Assembly: GCF_003112675.1 (NCBI RefSeq)
Contig: NZ_BFAY01000006.1
Location: 310,001 to 374,000, forward strand
Direction of reading: 5' to 3'
DNA from: Leptospira johnsonii
Lineage (GTDB): Bacteria; Spirochaetota; Leptospiria; Leptospirales; Leptospiraceae
Length of the DNA stretch: 64,000 nucleotides
The notes below the pieces were generated by a model. It saw only the letters and a program-made list of their open reading frames with translations. It had not been told where the DNA came from and searched no databases. A program made the position numbers and the translations under genes. The first letter of the stretch is position 1, and each line of letters opens with the position of its first letter. Below are positions 45,043 to 55,574 of this stretch, in pieces.

Positions 45043-46179
45043 TTAACTTACTCGATCGGGTACTTGAAAAAATGCCCGATCGAAATCCTTAAAGACTGGG
45101 TCCAGTCCCTTCTTCCTTAACATCTCCGTAAATTCTTCGATCTTTCTAGTATCTTCTATCTCGAATTGTTTTAATTCTTCCCCGCCCGAATATCCTCCGG
45201 GATCCGTTCTGGATTCCACAGACATATGAGTGATAGGCATCCCCGCTAGATGGTTTCTCATCCGAACGGTTTCTCTTGTGGATTGTACTAGTCCGCTGTC
45301 AGGTAAAAAAAGACGGAGAGCAAATAAGAATCGAACATACTCTCTATCCGGAACAAAGATCGTCTTATCGAACTCGCCTTCTGCGGGCCTCATACGGGGC
45401 AGGGAAATTTGGATCGTAGTTCTCCAATATTTTTTGGAAAGATAATGTGCATGTTCCCCTAGACGGAACATTTCTCCGTACGGATCCGAAAGTCCAAGGA
45501 GTGAGCCTACTCCGATATGTCGAAATCCAGCAAGGCCCCCTCTATCAGGTGCATCCAACCTGTATCTCATATTCTTTTTCATACCACGAAGGTGATACTT
45601 GGAATAGGTTTCCGGATCATAAGTCTCTTGGTAGACTACCAGACCTTCTACTCCTTCTGAGATCAATACCTCATATTTTTCCCGGTCCAAAGGATAAATT
45701 TCTATCGAGATAGAATCGAAATATGATTTCAAGATCGTAACTGCAGATCTCAAATATTCTAAATTTGTGATAGAATAATCTTCTCCAGTCAGGATGAGAA
45801 CGTGCCTGATCCCTTTGGAATAAAGAACCTTCGACTCGGCATGGATCTCAGACTCGGTCAAAGTTTTTCTGGGAATCTTATTCTCAAAACTAAATCCACA
45901 ATAAACACAGGAAGATCTGCATTCATTGGAAAGATACATAGGCATATAGAGAGAAATCGTATTCCCGAACCTTTTTTTGGTCCAATCGACGGAGAGTTCC
46001 GCCATTTCTTCTAAATAAGTATCAGCGATCGGATGTATTAAGGAAAGATACTCTTCGAAATTTAGAGCTTTTCCCGAATGAGAGGTATGAAGCGCCGATT
46101 CTATATCTATTTTAGATTTAGATAATACTCTTTCCTTCGCTTCAGAGAAGGTGATTTTATCAAATAACTCCGTGTACAT
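45043..46179 (-). CDS. thiH: 2-iminoacetate synthase (ThiH)
   Basis: 378 residues. A radical-SAM enzyme with [10 protein letters not shown] near residue 90 binding the 4Fe-4S cluster, and a ThiH-typical N-terminal extension. It cleaves tyrosine to p-cresol and dehydroglycine, which ThiG uses to build the thiazole of thiamine. The start lies inside the thiG 3' end (20-base overlap), so the two are translationally coupled. This anaerobic-type enzyme contrasts with the aerobic ThiO route. thiS, thiF and thiC are not in the window. Confidence 0.94.
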   Translation of the reverse strand: MYTELFDKITFSEAKERVLSKSKIDIESALHTSHSGKALNFEEYLSLIHPIADTYLEEMAELSVDWTKKRFGNTISLYMPMYLSNECRSSCVYCGFSFENKIPRKTLTESEIHAESKVLYSKGIRHVLILTGEDYSITNLEYLRSAVTILKSYFDSISIEIYPLDREKYEVLISEGVEGLVVYQETYDPETYSKYHLRGMKKNMRYRLDAPDRGGLAGFRHIGVGSLLGLSDPYGEMFRLGEHAHYLSKKYWRTTIQISLPRMRPAEGEFDKTIFVPDREYVRFLFALRLFLPDSGLVQSTRETVRMRNHLAGMPITHMSVESRTDPGGYSGGEELKQFEIEDTRKIEEFTEMLRKKGLDPVFKDFDRAFFQVPDRVS

Positions 46180-46972
46180 TTCTAGATTCTTCTTCTAAAA
46201 ATCCTGTGAGAGGACTGGAAGCGGATGCTTGTTTGGATGTGGAAATTCCGGAATTGGAATACAACCTGGAAATCCTTCCTGCTTCCGTTGCAAGTTTGAA
46301 TGCGTAGGCCGTTTTTGCTGGATCTTTTGCGATCGCTATTGCAGTATTTACAAGGACCGCATCTGCTCCCAACTCCATAGCTTGCGCAGCATGAGAAGGT
46401 AATCCGAGTCCTGCATCCACAACCACAGGAATATTGGATTGTTCTATGATAATTTCTAGATTTGCCAAAGTGCGGATCCCTTGGTTGGTCCCGATAGGAG
46501 ATCCCAAAGGCATAACCGTAGCACAACCTGCTTCTTCTAAATGTTTACAAAGGATTGGATCTGCGTTGATATACGGTAGAACATGAAATCCTTCTTTTAC
46601 CAGGATCTGTGCGGCCTTCAAAGTTTCGATAGGGTCCGGAAGAAGGTAAACTGGATCGGGAGTCACTTCCAGTTTCACCCAATTGCCTCCACCTAATTCT
46701 CTGGACAGTCTTGCAAGTCGAACAGCTTCTTCCGCATCTCTTGCGCCGCTCGTATTAGGTAAAAGTAATATTCTTTCCCGGTCGATCTTAGTTAAAATAT
46801 CGTCCTCAGGCGAAGACAGATCTACTCTGCGTAGAGCTACAGTCACCACTTCCGTTCCCGAAGAATGGATCGCTTGTTCCAAAGCAGCACCGGAAGAGAA
46901 CTTGCCAGTGCCCAAAAACAGCCTGGATTTGAACCTTCTGCCTGCGATGATTAGATCGTCGGATTCTGCCAC
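46160..46972 (-). CDS. thiG: Thiazole synthase
   Basis: 270 residues forming a TIM barrel. The G-T-G-K-F, V-T-V-A-L-R-R and L-L-P-N-T-S-G-A stretches and the [16 protein letters not shown] phosphate-binding site match ThiG. It joins DXP, ThiS-thiocarboxylate and dehydroglycine to make thiazole phosphate. The start is GTG (46972), nine bases after the smc stop, so thiGH probably share the smc transcript. The thiH overlap follows. Confidence 0.94.
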   Translation of the reverse strand: MAESDDLIIAGRRFKSRLFLGTGKFSSGAALEQAIHSSGTEVVTVALRRVDLSSPEDDILTKIDRERILLLPNTSGARDAEEAVRLARLSRELGGGNWVKLEVTPDPVYLLPDPIETLKAAQILVKEGFHVLPYINADPILCKHLEEAGCATVMPLGSPIGTNQGIRTLANLEIIIEQSNIPVVVDAGLGLPSHAAQAMELGADAVLVNTAIAIAKDPAKTAYAFKLATEAGRISRLYSNSGISTSKQASASSPLTGFLEEESRNVHGVI

Positions 46973-46981
46973 AATTCCAGA

Positions 46982-49765
46982 TTATACTGCTTCGATCGCT
47001 CTTCCAGCAAAATCTCTGGCTTCATCAAGTCTCAGGCTGATAATTTTAGAAATTCCAGGCTCTTCGTTTGTGACCCCAAAAATGGAATTTGCCCTATGGA
47101 TCGTGGACTGAGCGTGAGTGATCACCACAAACTGGGACTTGTCCTTGAACTTATCCAAGATCTGACAGAAACGAAGTTTATTCGCCTCGTCGAGTGCTGC
47201 GTCTATCTCATCCAAGAAACAGAATGGAGAAGGTTTTACCATATAGATCGCGAATAATAGAGCGATCGCAGTTAGGGATTTTTCACCCCCTGATAAAAGC
47301 CTTAGGTTTTGGACATGTTTGCCAGGAGGTTCCGCCATGATCTCGATACCGGCGTTTAAGCTGTCTTCCCCGTCCACGAGTTCGAGCATCGCTTTTCCTC
47401 CGTTGAACAGAGTGGAGAATGTCTCCTGGAAATTTTCCCTGATCCTTTCGAAAGTTTCTCTGAAAAGTTTTTCAGACTCTTCGTTGATGTTTTTCAGGAT
47501 CTCAGCGATATCGTTTTTAGATCTTTCGATATCTTCTTTTTGAGTGCGATGGTGCTCGTAGATCTCTTTTACGTTTCTATATTCTTCGATAGAAAGCGGG
47601 TTAATGGAACCCAACATTTGGATATCAGATTTTAAACGTTTGAGCTTGGTCTCACTTTCTCCCTTTTCAGGCTTCTTGTCTTTGAACTCGTCTGAAAGTT
47701 CTTGCTCGGAGATGGAATAATCGTTGTACAATTCTTCGGAGAAAGATTCCAGTTGGACCTTATAAACAGAGACTGCCTTTTCCTTCTCAGTCAAGATAGG
47801 GAATAAGTTCTTATAATCTTCTTGGTTTTTATGGATCTCGTTTTTTAAACCTTGGATCTCTTTTACGATATTTCTAAGAGCTTCTTTTTCAGAATCAAGA
47901 GCACGGCTCATTTCCAAAAATTCGTTGTATCTGTTCTCGATCTGTTGCTCCAGTTCGATCACTTCTTTTTCGAATTCCGTTTTTTTAGCGCCTAAAGTTT
48001 TGATGGATTCCTGAGCCGCTACGATCCTTTTTTGGGTCTCTTCTATCCTTTCGGAAAGAGATTTTGCGGATTCTAATTTGGAATTCTTTTCGGAATTTAA
48101 TTCTAAGATTCGTTTTTCTAAATAAACGATTTTTTCTCTGATATTCTCCGCTTCTTCTCTTAAGGATTCTATGGTTAGTCCGGATTCTTTGATGGAACGG
48201 GTTAGATTTTCGTTCTCTAAGATCAGATCTTCTATCTCTTGGTCTAAACCTTCTTTTTGAGATAAGAATCCGTCTCTATCGAATAATAAAGTGCGGATAC
48301 TGTCTTCTAAGGAGAAATATTCTCCTAGCTTGGATCTGAACTTTTCTGTTTCTAATTTTCCGGCTAAGTAGGAGATCTTGTTTTTAGTTTCTTCTCCGGT
48401 ATAAGAGTCCAAAGTAGTCTTCAGTTCCGTTTCGACGGAATGGATCCTGTCTGCTTCTCCGAGTAGGAGTTCCTTCAGACGGTTTCTTTCCTCTTCTGTA
48501 GACTGAGCTTCTTTTTTGCGGGATTCCAATTGGGAGATCAGATCAAAAATGACTTCTTTTAGTCTTTCTCTCAATTCCACATGTCGCTTGTCGTTGGATT
48601 GGATCTTAGCTTCCTTCTCTTGGATGGAAGTATTCTCCGCTTCTATCTTGGATTCTATTTCGGATTTGTTCTTACGAAGTTCCTCGATGCCTAGTTCCAG
48701 AGATTTACTTTCTCCCTCTATATCGATCGCTTCTTTTTCTAATTTTTCTTTTTCGATCTGAAGAAGACTCTGAGCGGATTCTTCCTTCGTTAGGGATTCT
48801 CGAATATCCGAAATACGATCCGAATAATCTAGGATAATACCTTTATTACTCTCTACCTTGTCTTTTTGGATCTGGGTTTGGGTGAGATGGTCCAAAAGTT
48901 TTTTGTCAATCTCTGCGACCTTTTTCTCCAGATCGGACTTATGATGATCCAGCTCATCGATCCTTCCGGTTTCTGCGGAAATCATTTCTAAAAGAACTCT
49001 GTTCTTTTCTTTGATCTCTTTTAATTCGTTCTCGGAAGTTTCGAATTTTCTGGTCAGAGTAGAAAACTTAATATAACGGATGATCTTGTCCGTCTCGTCC
49101 AGTTCCTGCTTGAGTCGGAAATATTCTTCTGCCTTCTCCGCTTGTTTTTCCTTAACTTCCATCTCCTTTTTCATCGTATTCATAATGTCTTGGATACGAA
49201 GAAGGTTCTGATTCGTGTCTGAAAGTTTTTTGAGGGCCTCTTGTCTTTCCATCTTGAATCTGGAAATACCTGCGGCCTCTTCGAAGATCAACCTTCTCTC
49301 TTCCGGTTTGGAATGAAGGATACGATCCACTTTTCCCTGTTCCATAATGGAATAACTGGACTTTCCGATCCCGGTATCGAGTAGGATCTTTTCGATCTCC
49401 TTACGCTGTACCCTAGAATCGTTTATTAGATATTCGTTATTTCCATCCGCGTACAATCTGCGGGTTAATTTGATGGTTGGATAATCCATCTTAATGAGTT
49501 TGGAAGAATTATCGAAGACTACGCTAACTTCGGCAAATCCAGCAGGCTTACGAGCTTCGGAACCGTGAAAGATGACATCATCCATCTTATCACCGCGAAG
49601 ACCCTTGGCGGATTTTTCGCCGAAGACCCATTTTAAAGCGTCGACTATATTCGATTTTCCGGAACCGTTAGGTCCTACAACTGCGGTAAATCCCGGATCG
49701 AGAAGAACTTCTGTCTCGTCCGCAAAGGTCTTGAATCCAACAATATTCAGGCTTTTGAGATACAT
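46982..49765 (-). CDS. smc: SMC chromosome-segregation ATPase with short arms
   Basis: About 927 residues. The head is complete: Walker [10 protein letters not shown] near 32, the signature [10 protein letters not shown] and Walker [14 protein letters not shown] in the C-terminal part, plus the [12 protein letters not shown] motif. The arms are long coiled coils. Between them no canonical hinge domain is visible, only a short break (about 60 residues round [11 protein letters not shown]). The total is some 250 residues shorter than typical bacterial SMC (about 1,180). SMC compacts and resolves sister chromosomes, with ScpA/B not in this window. The ATG at 49765 gives the standard N-terminus. 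Confidence 0.92.
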   Translation of the reverse strand: MYLKSLNIVGFKTFADETEVLLDPGFTAVVGPNGSGKSNIVDALKWVFGEKSAKGLRGDKMDDVIFHGSEARKPAGFAEVSVVFDNSSKLIKMDYPTIKLTRRLYADGNNEYLINDSRVQRKEIEKILLDTGIGKSSYSIMEQGKVDRILHSKPEERRLIFEEAAGISRFKMERQEALKKLSDTNQNLLRIQDIMNTMKKEMEVKEKQAEKAEEYFRLKQELDETDKIIRYIKFSTLTRKFETSENELKEIKEKNRVLLEMISAETGRIDELDHHKSDLEKKVAEIDKKLLDHLTQTQIQKDKVESNKGIILDYSDRISDIRESLTKEESAQSLLQIEKEKLEKEAIDIEGESKSLELGIEELRKNKSEIESKIEAENTSIQEKEAKIQSNDKRHVELRERLKEVIFDLISQLESRKKEAQSTEEERNRLKELLLGEADRIHSVETELKTTLDSYTGEETKNKISYLAGKLETEKFRSKLGEYFSLEDSIRTLLFDRDGFLSQKEGLDQEIEDLILENENLTRSIKESGLTIESLREEAENIREKIVYLEKRILELNSEKNSKLESAKSLSERIEETQKRIVAAQESIKTLGAKKTEFEKEVIELEQQIENRYNEFLEMSRALDSEKEALRNIVKEIQGLKNEIHKNQEDYKNLFPILTEKEKAVSVYKVQLESFSEELYNDYSISEQELSDEFKDKKPEKGESETKLKRLKSDIQMLGSINPLSIEEYRNVKEIYEHHRTQKEDIERSKNDIAEILKNINEESEKLFRETFERIRENFQETFSTLFNGGKAMLELVDGEDSLNAGIEIMAEPPGKHVQNLRLLSGGEKSLTAIALLFAIYMVKPSPFCFLDEIDAALDEANKLRFCQILDKFKDKSQFVVITHAQSTIHRANSIFGVTNEEPGISKIISLRLDEARDFAGRAIEAV

Positions 49766-49842
49766 ATGTATTTTTGTGTTTCTTTGGGAAATTGATTGCA
49801 AGTGACCAGAATCGGGCGGACTCTGGAATGCTTAGGAGTATT

Positions 49843-51675
49843 ATGTCTCACGATCTCCCGGAAAAAACAAGAGAAATATTCGGGAAAAAACCCTATCTCA
49901 GCCTGTATTTCCAAAATCCTCCTACGGAGATGTTGGAGTTCCGACTGGAAGCGGCCAAAAACCAAAATGAGTTCTTTCTCTCCAAAAAAGGAAGGGCATT
50001 AGCAAGCACAGTCGCTCCTCTCACACAAGCAAAACGCCAATTAGATTCAGTTTCCATACAATCTACAGATCTGGTCGCAGTTTTGGGGCTCGGAAATCCA
50101 CATTTGATCCGAGAAGTAGAGTCCAAATTAGAACCCGGGCAAATCTTATTACTCATAGATAAGGACAGAGATCTGCTCTTTCCTCTTTGGGAAGAATGGC
50201 TGGAACCTGTGATGGAAGTCCCAGGAAGACATTTGTTCTTGGGAGAAAATTCACTTTCTCTTCTTTGGAATTATCTAGAATCACTTCCTGTAGAAAGAGT
50301 TTCAGGCATCAGGATCGTCCGAAATGCAGCGAGCGTTTCCTTAGAAGAAATGTTCTATGCGGAAACGGATATAAGACTTCGAAAAATTCTTTCCTCAAAG
50401 ATGAGCGATCTACTTACCAAATTCGAATTCGAAAGAATTTGGGTAAGAAACTCTCTTGTAAACACTGCAAATTTTTTATCTCCGCCAAGTCCTAAAACCA
50501 AAATCGAATTCTTAAAGGAAAAATTTAACGGAACACCTTCCCTACTCGTGTCCGCAGGACCGAATCTACGCAGACAATGTGAATGGATCAAGAGTATCAG
50601 AGATAAGGTTTTTGTAATGTCCTGCGATACTTCTCTCAAAGTGCTTCTCAAATATGGAATCATACCTGACGGAGTAATGACGTTAGACGCACAAACACAT
50701 TCAGTATTCCATTTTTTGGGAGAAAAAACCTCCGAAATCCCGTTATTCGCGGACCTGGTCAGCTCTCCTCCTATATTAAGAAATTTGAAATTTAAGTCTG
50801 TGGTCCACAGTATTACCGCCAAATATTTGGTAGATGCTTCCGGAGAATTAAAAAGAGAAGCAACAGCCGGAAGTTCCAGTGCAGAGTCCTTACTCGGTCC
50901 TATCGGAGATGTACAATCCGGGGGAAGCGTTGCCACGACCGCATTCGATCTACTCAGAAGTCTCGGATGCAAACCCTGCTTTTTAGTTGGCCAGGATCTG
51001 GCCTATTCAGGTAGAGAGATCCATTCCACAGGCACACATCATAATGAGAAATGGCTTACCTTGCTTTCGAGAAAAACCAGTTTGGAAAAGATCAATGAGG
51101 CAGTGGTCCGGAAAAGAGACACAAGATACGTTCCGTCCGTTACAGGCGGAGAAGTATTAACGGATTATGTTTTGGACTTATACAGACATTGGTTTGAAGA
51201 ATCTTCCAAGTCCTTGGATTTTCCAGTCTATAATGTAAATACCCAAGGCGCCAAAATAGAGAACGCGCAGAACATAGGACCGGAAGAAGCAAGCCTGATC
51301 CTAAACGGATTCCAAGACCACCAATACTTCTGGAAAGAATTTCCAGCCTGGAAACCTGAATTGATCCAGGAAACCCTGGTTGGATCTCCCACAGATTTCA
51401 AAAAAGAGTTATTAGAAACAATAGATAAGATCAAAGAAGAATTCTCCCAACCCGAAAAGAAAGAAGCTGCTTATGCGGATCTACTTTCTATTTTTCGAAA
51501 CATATTAGGCAAATGGGAAGATCTAAGATACTTGATCCGAAAAACGGAAGTATACATTCTTCGCCACAAGGATAAATTAGACGAGGCACGCAAAAGAGAA
51601 TTATTCTTAGGTGCCATCTTAAAAGAATTCACTATGCTTCGAAGAAAGTTACTAGCAGGAGAAAATTCTGGTTAG
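49843..51675 (+). CDS. DUF115/MptE-like protein (Maf-type)
   Basis: About 610 residues. The central region has the DUF115 (6-hydroxymethylpterin diphosphokinase MptE-like) block: L-L-V-S-A-G-P-N-L-R, V-F-V-M-S-C-D-T-S-L, G-I-I-P-D-G-V-M-T-L-D-A-Q and F-L-V-G-Q-D-L-A-Y-S-G. In motile bacteria such proteins (Maf) attach pseudaminic or legionaminic acid to flagellin, so a sugar or flagellar role is plausible. No signal peptide. The start at 49843 has AGGAG five bases upstream; an earlier open frame overlaps smc. Divergent from smc with about 80 bases between. Confidence 0.75.
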   Translation: MSHDLPEKTREIFGKKPYLSLYFQNPPTEMLEFRLEAAKNQNEFFLSKKGRALASTVAPLTQAKRQLDSVSIQSTDLVAVLGLGNPHLIREVESKLEPGQILLLIDKDRDLLFPLWEEWLEPVMEVPGRHLFLGENSLSLLWNYLESLPVERVSGIRIVRNAASVSLEEMFYAETDIRLRKILSSKMSDLLTKFEFERIWVRNSLVNTANFLSPPSPKTKIEFLKEKFNGTPSLLVSAGPNLRRQCEWIKSIRDKVFVMSCDTSLKVLLKYGIIPDGVMTLDAQTHSVFHFLGEKTSEIPLFADLVSSPPILRNLKFKSVVHSITAKYLVDASGELKREATAGSSSAESLLGPIGDVQSGGSVATTAFDLLRSLGCKPCFLVGQDLAYSGREIHSTGTHHNEKWLTLLSRKTSLEKINEAVVRKRDTRYVPSVTGGEVLTDYVLDLYRHWFEESSKSLDFPVYNVNTQGAKIENAQNIGPEEASLILNGFQDHQYFWKEFPAWKPELIQETLVGSPTDFKKELLETIDKIKEEFSQPEKKEAAYADLLSIFRNILGKWEDLRYLIRKTEVYILRHKDKLDEARKRELFLGAILKEFTMLRRKLLAGENSG

Positions 51676-51792
51676 ACGTAATCTTATGCGATAAACCCAG
51701 AGGCTTAGGATTTTCCGTTCTCTTTACAAAAGCGGCTGTTGCAAAATAAAAAAATCCTATGATTACCAGTTTCTATACGGATACTAGTGATC

Positions 51793-52845
51793 ATGGAAAT
51801 CCCAGGCAAAGAATTCTATAATCGGCTCGATATAGACTCAGTTTTATCCTCTGTCGAAGACGCTGGATTTTCCGTCTCCGGACATTGTCTCGCCTTAAAC
51901 AGTTTGGAGAATCGAGTTTATGACGTTGGCCTAGAAGAAGGTGGAAGGCTCGTCGTAAAATTCTACCGTCCAGGGCGCTGGACCCTGGATCAAATATTAG
52001 AAGAGCATTCTTTTCTAAAAGAGTTGGAAGAGGTAGAGATACCAGTAGTCGCTCCTTTACCTTTGGAAAACGGTGTTACTGTCAGAGAAACAAAAGGAAT
52101 TTATTATACGATCTGGCCTCTCCAAAAAGGAAGATTGGTAGAAGAGTTGGACAAGAACAATTTAGTCCAAGCAGGAAGACTTCTCGCCAGGATCCACAAT
52201 ATAGGAGCCTCTAAACAGGCGAAACATAGGATCGAATACAATCTGAAAAATTTCGGCGAGGAACCTTTGCGATTTTTGAAGGAGAAGGAGTTCCTACCCA
52301 CCCATCTCTGGAAAAGATACCAAGAAGCGGCCAATCGAATTTTTAGCTCCTTCTCCGAGGCTTCCAAAGGTATGCCATTCCACCGCATCCATGGAGATTG
52401 CCATAAAGGAAATTTAATACAGACAGCAGACGGACTCTGCTTTATCGACTTTGACGATTTTGTGACCGGACCAGCAGTCCAAGATTTCTGGATGCTCCTT
52501 CCTTTCGGTGACTCCTCTTCTGAATACGAAAGAGAGATCTTTTTAGAAGGTTATCGCGAGTTTCGGGAATTTCGCTCCTCTTGGTTCGATCTGGTGGAAC
52601 CATTGCGTGGCTTGCGTTATATCCATTATTCCGCATGGATCGCGAAACGTTGGGAAGATCCTTCCTTCCCGAATGCGTTTCCTCATTTCGGAACCGAAGA
52701 ATATTGGGAAAGAGAAACCCAGGACCTGGAAAGACTGGGTTCGGATCTTCCTGTATCTTCAGAGCCGGATGGTAGGAACTCCTTTGCAAAGACGGACGAG
52801 TCTGAGCTTACGAATAAGGATTTTTTCTGGGATATGGAGGATTAG
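51793..52845 (+). CDS. SrkA/YihE-like protein kinase
   Basis: About 350 residues with an aminoglycoside-phosphotransferase/kinase fold. Lys in V-V-K-F-Y-R-P-G-R-W binds ATP near 65, H-G-D-C-H-K-G-N-L is the catalytic loop and F-I-D-F-D-D-F the metal-binding loop. Overall sequence (L-E-N-R-V-Y-D-V, G-P-A-V-Q-D-F-W-M-L) matches the stress-response kinase SrkA (YihE), which phosphorylates Ser/Thr. The length is the usual 330. A GTG two codons upstream is possible; I use the ATG at 51793. Confidence 0.9.
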   Translation: MEIPGKEFYNRLDIDSVLSSVEDAGFSVSGHCLALNSLENRVYDVGLEEGGRLVVKFYRPGRWTLDQILEEHSFLKELEEVEIPVVAPLPLENGVTVRETKGIYYTIWPLQKGRLVEELDKNNLVQAGRLLARIHNIGASKQAKHRIEYNLKNFGEEPLRFLKEKEFLPTHLWKRYQEAANRIFSSFSEASKGMPFHRIHGDCHKGNLIQTADGLCFIDFDDFVTGPAVQDFWMLLPFGDSSSEYEREIFLEGYREFREFRSSWFDLVEPLRGLRYIHYSAWIAKRWEDPSFPNAFPHFGTEEYWERETQDLERLGSDLPVSSEPDGRNSFAKTDESELTNKDFFWDMED

Positions 52846-52941
52846 CCCTCAGCTCCCAAACGGCGCAAAATTTCGCGCCTTCTCCCCTAGTCGAAGTGCC
52901 TACAAAATTCTCCATCTGGCAATTTTGCCAAATCCAATTTT

Positions 52942-52958
52942 TTGAGATTGACTCTCAA
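52942..52958. promoter_or_regulatory. Candidate operator upstream of haem oxygenase
   Basis: TTGAGA-TTGAC-TCTCAA, a perfect 6 bp inverted repeat with a five-base spacer, 45 bases before the haem oxygenase start. A second short repeat (TGGCA-ATTT-TGCCA, 52917-52930) lies just upstream. Neither is a standard Fur box; an iron- or haem-linked regulator is only a guess. Confidence 0.4.
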
Positions 52959-53002
52959 CCCTAAAATTGGAGATTTGTCACAGTATTGTCAGGAGAAACA
53001 CC

Positions 53003-53683
53003 ATGAGCCTTGCCCAGTCATTAAGAGACGGAACTTCCGAATCTCATACCATCGCGGAAAACAACGCATTCATTCGCTGCTTTATGAAAGGTGTATTGGA
53101 GCCCAAAAGTTACGCCAAACATTTGGAATCTTTCTATTTCGTGTATGCTGCAATGGAAGAAGAGTTGGAAAATAAAAAAGACCATCCAATCGTCGGAAAG
53201 ATCAGATTCCCGGAATTATATAGAAAAGCGCAGATCGAAAAGGACCTGGCACATTTTTTCCAACCTGGACATTCTCCTAAAACCACACCAGCAACCGAAG
53301 CTTACGTAAAACATATTAGAGAAATCGCAAATACTTCTCCGGAACTATTGGTAGCTCACAGTTATGTTCGATACTTGGGAGATCTTTCCGGCGGACAGAT
53401 CTTAAAAAGAGTAGCCGCTAAAGCTTTAGGGATAGAAGGAACATCGGGTCTGGATTTTTACGAATTCCCTGAAATTTCTAGTCCGAAAGATTTTAAGGAT
53501 AAATATAGAAACGCCTTAGATTCTCTTTCTTTGTCCGACTCTGAAAAACAGAAGATCGTACAAGAGGCAAACCAAGTTTTCAAATTGAACGGTAAAATTT
53601 TTGACGAGTTGGAAGAAACTCTGGTCTCCTCTATTGGCAAAGCCAAATTCGAAGAAGTTTTAGCAAGTCCTGCGAGGCACTGA
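53003..53683 (+). CDS. hmuO: Haem oxygenase
   Basis: 226 residues. The proximal-His region S-H-T-I-A-E-N-N-A-F near 17 and the distal helix Y-L-G-D-L-S-G-G-Q-I-L (with its flexible Gly pair) are intact. It opens haem to biliverdin, CO and Fe2+, letting the cell use host or environmental haem as iron source, and is cytoplasmic. The ATG at 53003 has AGGAG upstream; the frame is open from 52967. The MFS gene starts four bases after its stop. Confidence 0.93.
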   Translation: MSLAQSLRDGTSESHTIAENNAFIRCFMKGVLEPKSYAKHLESFYFVYAAMEEELENKKDHPIVGKIRFPELYRKAQIEKDLAHFFQPGHSPKTTPATEAYVKHIREIANTSPELLVAHSYVRYLGDLSGGQILKRVAAKALGIEGTSGLDFYEFPEISSPKDFKDKYRNALDSLSLSDSEKQKIVQEANQVFKLNGKIFDELEETLVSSIGKAKFEEVLASPARH

Positions 53684-53686
53684 TTT

Positions 53687-54937
53687 TTGTTAAAAGTATC
53701 TGCTAAAAAAGGATCCTCCTCCTTGGGAGTGGATACTTTTCCATGGATCACATTATCCTTCATCTTTTTGGCTATGCTTCCGGTTACGATGATTGTGCCG
53801 GTATATAAAGAAATTATAAAAGATAGATTGGGTGGAACCGGATACGGAGTAGCCTGGTTCCAAAGTTCCGCGATGCTTGGCTCTTTTTTATTTTCCCCTT
53901 TAGCGGGATGGCTATCGGATAAACTAGGGACTAGAAAAAAATTAATCGGAACTTTTGCTATATTGGATGCACTCTTATTAGCCCTTCTCCCGTTTATGCC
54001 AAATATCTCTTCACTTTTTGTTTTGAGATTTTTGGAGGGAGGGGCTCATATTTTTGTAATAGGTTTGCTTCTCACCTGTATTTCCGATCGCGAAAAAGAC
54101 CAAACATCTAGTTTTTATAATAAAGGAATTTTATTCGGATTAGGAGGAACACTTCTCACATTAGGAGGAGGTGTAGGCCAATCTCTTGGATTTTTAGGGA
54201 ATAAAAACCCTATTCTCCCCTTCTTCGTGGGCGGTTTCATTCTTTTGATTTTAGGAATTTTTTCCTTCTTCTTTATAGAAGAAGGAAATCTGAAAAAATT
54301 AGAATGGGAAGGTTGGCAAAAAACAAAAACTGCCCTATCACTTTCCCCCTTATTACTCGTTCCGATCGCATTCCATTTTGTAGATCGGTTCACTGTAGGA
54401 TATTTTTTAAGCTCCTTAAATTTGCATTTGAGGGAGCACCTCGGATTTTCCCCAGGACAAGTCGGAGGACTTTTCGGAGTCATGTTTCTATTGATGAGTG
54501 TGTTATCGCTTCCTGCTGCACTTCTTTCCAGAAGATGGAATTCTATCTCTTTGGTTTGGATCGGTTCTTTCATTTATGGGATTTCCCAAGCAAGCACAGG
54601 TTTTTTGAACACTTCTGCCGGATTGTATTTGTCCATGATCGCTTGTGGGATAGGTGCTGGGATCATGTATGTTCCTGCGATGAGACTTGCTTCTTCTCTT
54701 GCACCCGACGGCTTTAACGCAGTGGTCATGACTGTATTTACCGGACTCGGTTCCTTGGGATTTCTTTTGGGACCTCTGGTTTCCGTTTCCGTCCAAGACA
54801 GATTCAGTCACATATACGACAAAACTGCGAGCCTGGAATTCACAGGGATTTTGTATGGTGCCTTGGAAGTTTTCCTAGTCTTAAGCACCCTTCCCCTATT
54901 ATCTAAAATTTTAGAAAAAGAAAAAAGACTTGATTAA
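53687..54937 (+). CDS. MFS transporter
   Basis: 416 residues with about 12 membrane helices. Between helices 2 and 3 it has the MFS motif A-G-W-L-S-D-K-L-G-T-R-K-K; the second half repeats the fold. The family moves small molecules by proton gradient, and many members are efflux pumps. The start is TTG (53687), the only reasonable choice before the first helix, with GAGG nine bases upstream. It is cotranscribed with haem oxygenase and controlled by the TetR operator overlapping its end. The substrate is unknown. Confidence 0.85.
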   Translation: MLKVSAKKGSSSLGVDTFPWITLSFIFLAMLPVTMIVPVYKEIIKDRLGGTGYGVAWFQSSAMLGSFLFSPLAGWLSDKLGTRKKLIGTFAILDALLLALLPFMPNISSLFVLRFLEGGAHIFVIGLLLTCISDREKDQTSSFYNKGILFGLGGTLLTLGGGVGQSLGFLGNKNPILPFFVGGFILLILGIFSFFFIEEGNLKKLEWEGWQKTKTALSLSPLLLVPIAFHFVDRFTVGYFLSSLNLHLREHLGFSPGQVGGLFGVMFLLMSVLSLPAALLSRRWNSISLVWIGSFIYGISQASTGFLNTSAGLYLSMIACGIGAGIMYVPAMRLASSLAPDGFNAVVMTVFTGLGSLGFLLGPLVSVSVQDRFSHIYDKTASLEFTGILYGALEVFLVLSTLPLLSKILEKEKRLD

Positions 54938-54960
54938 TACGACCAATCGGTCGCATTAAT
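54933..54960. promoter_or_regulatory. 28 bp TetR-type operator
   Basis: ATTAAT-a-CGACC-aatc-GGTCG-c-ATTAAT. The inverted repeat has perfect 5 bp and 6 bp arms, overlaps the MFS stop codon and ends five bases before the tetR start. G-A-C-C-N4-G-G-T-C is typical of TetR/AcrR operators, so the regulator probably represses itself and its downstream thioesterase. Confidence 0.75.
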
Positions 54961-54965
54961 TTCGT

Positions 54966-55571
54966 ATGAGAATTAGTGCAGAATCGGCCAAGGAGAAGAG
55001 GCATACTCTTATTCTGAAAGGGATCGATCGTTTTCGTAAGTTCGGATATTCCGCAACAGGTATCCAAGAAATCTCGGATGAGGCCAAAATCCCAAAGGCC
55101 TCCTTTTATAATTATTTTCCTACCAAGCAGGATTTTGCTTCTGAAGCCTTGGAATATTATTCTGAAAATGCAATCTTATGGAATGAGCAAATCCTTCAAA
55201 AAACGAAAGAGGATCCGATCTCTTCTCTTTTAAATCTATATAAGGAAAGGATCAAGTTGGAGGAAAAACTCCTAAAAAAAGGTGTTTCCTGTCTTGTCAA
55301 TGTATTCGGTCAGGAGCTGGGACATTCTGAAACTTCTCTCCAAACACCACTCAAAAACTATTTCGATTCTGCTCTAGAACAACTAGTAGCTGTCATCCAG
55401 AAAGCAAGATCATTCAAAAAACTGAATATTCCTGGCTCTGATAGCGAATTTGCTTTGTTTCTGGAATCCTCTTGGAGAGGCGCTCTTCTTGTAGGTAGAG
55501 CGATCGGTTCTTTAGAGCCGGTAGAGAACTTTTATAAAATTCTAATACAAATTTTAAACCCTAAGGATTAA
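54966..55571 (+). CDS. TetR/AcrR-family regulator
   Basis: 201 residues. The N-terminal helix-turn-helix (I-Q-E-I-S-D-E-A-K-I-P-K-A-S-F-Y-N-Y-F-P-T-K) is the TetR domain, followed by a helical ligand pocket. A palindromic operator lies directly upstream, which suggests autoregulation. It follows the MFS gene by 28 bases, and an acyl-CoA thioesterase gene follows after three bases, so the inducer may be a fatty-acid-derived or toxic compound. Confidence 0.9.
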   Translation: MRISAESAKEKRHTLILKGIDRFRKFGYSATGIQEISDEAKIPKASFYNYFPTKQDFASEALEYYSENAILWNEQILQKTKEDPISSLLNLYKERIKLEEKLLKKGVSCLVNVFGQELGHSETSLQTPLKNYFDSALEQLVAVIQKARSFKKLNIPGSDSEFALFLESSWRGALLVGRAIGSLEPVENFYKILIQILNPKD

Positions 55572-55574
55572 AAC

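Noticed and set aside
45015..45044. AAGAGCCTG...CAGGCTCTT hairpin after thiH as a terminator
   Set aside because: The inverted repeat is real, but no T-run follows on the thiH strand and it overlaps the stop codon; left unassigned.
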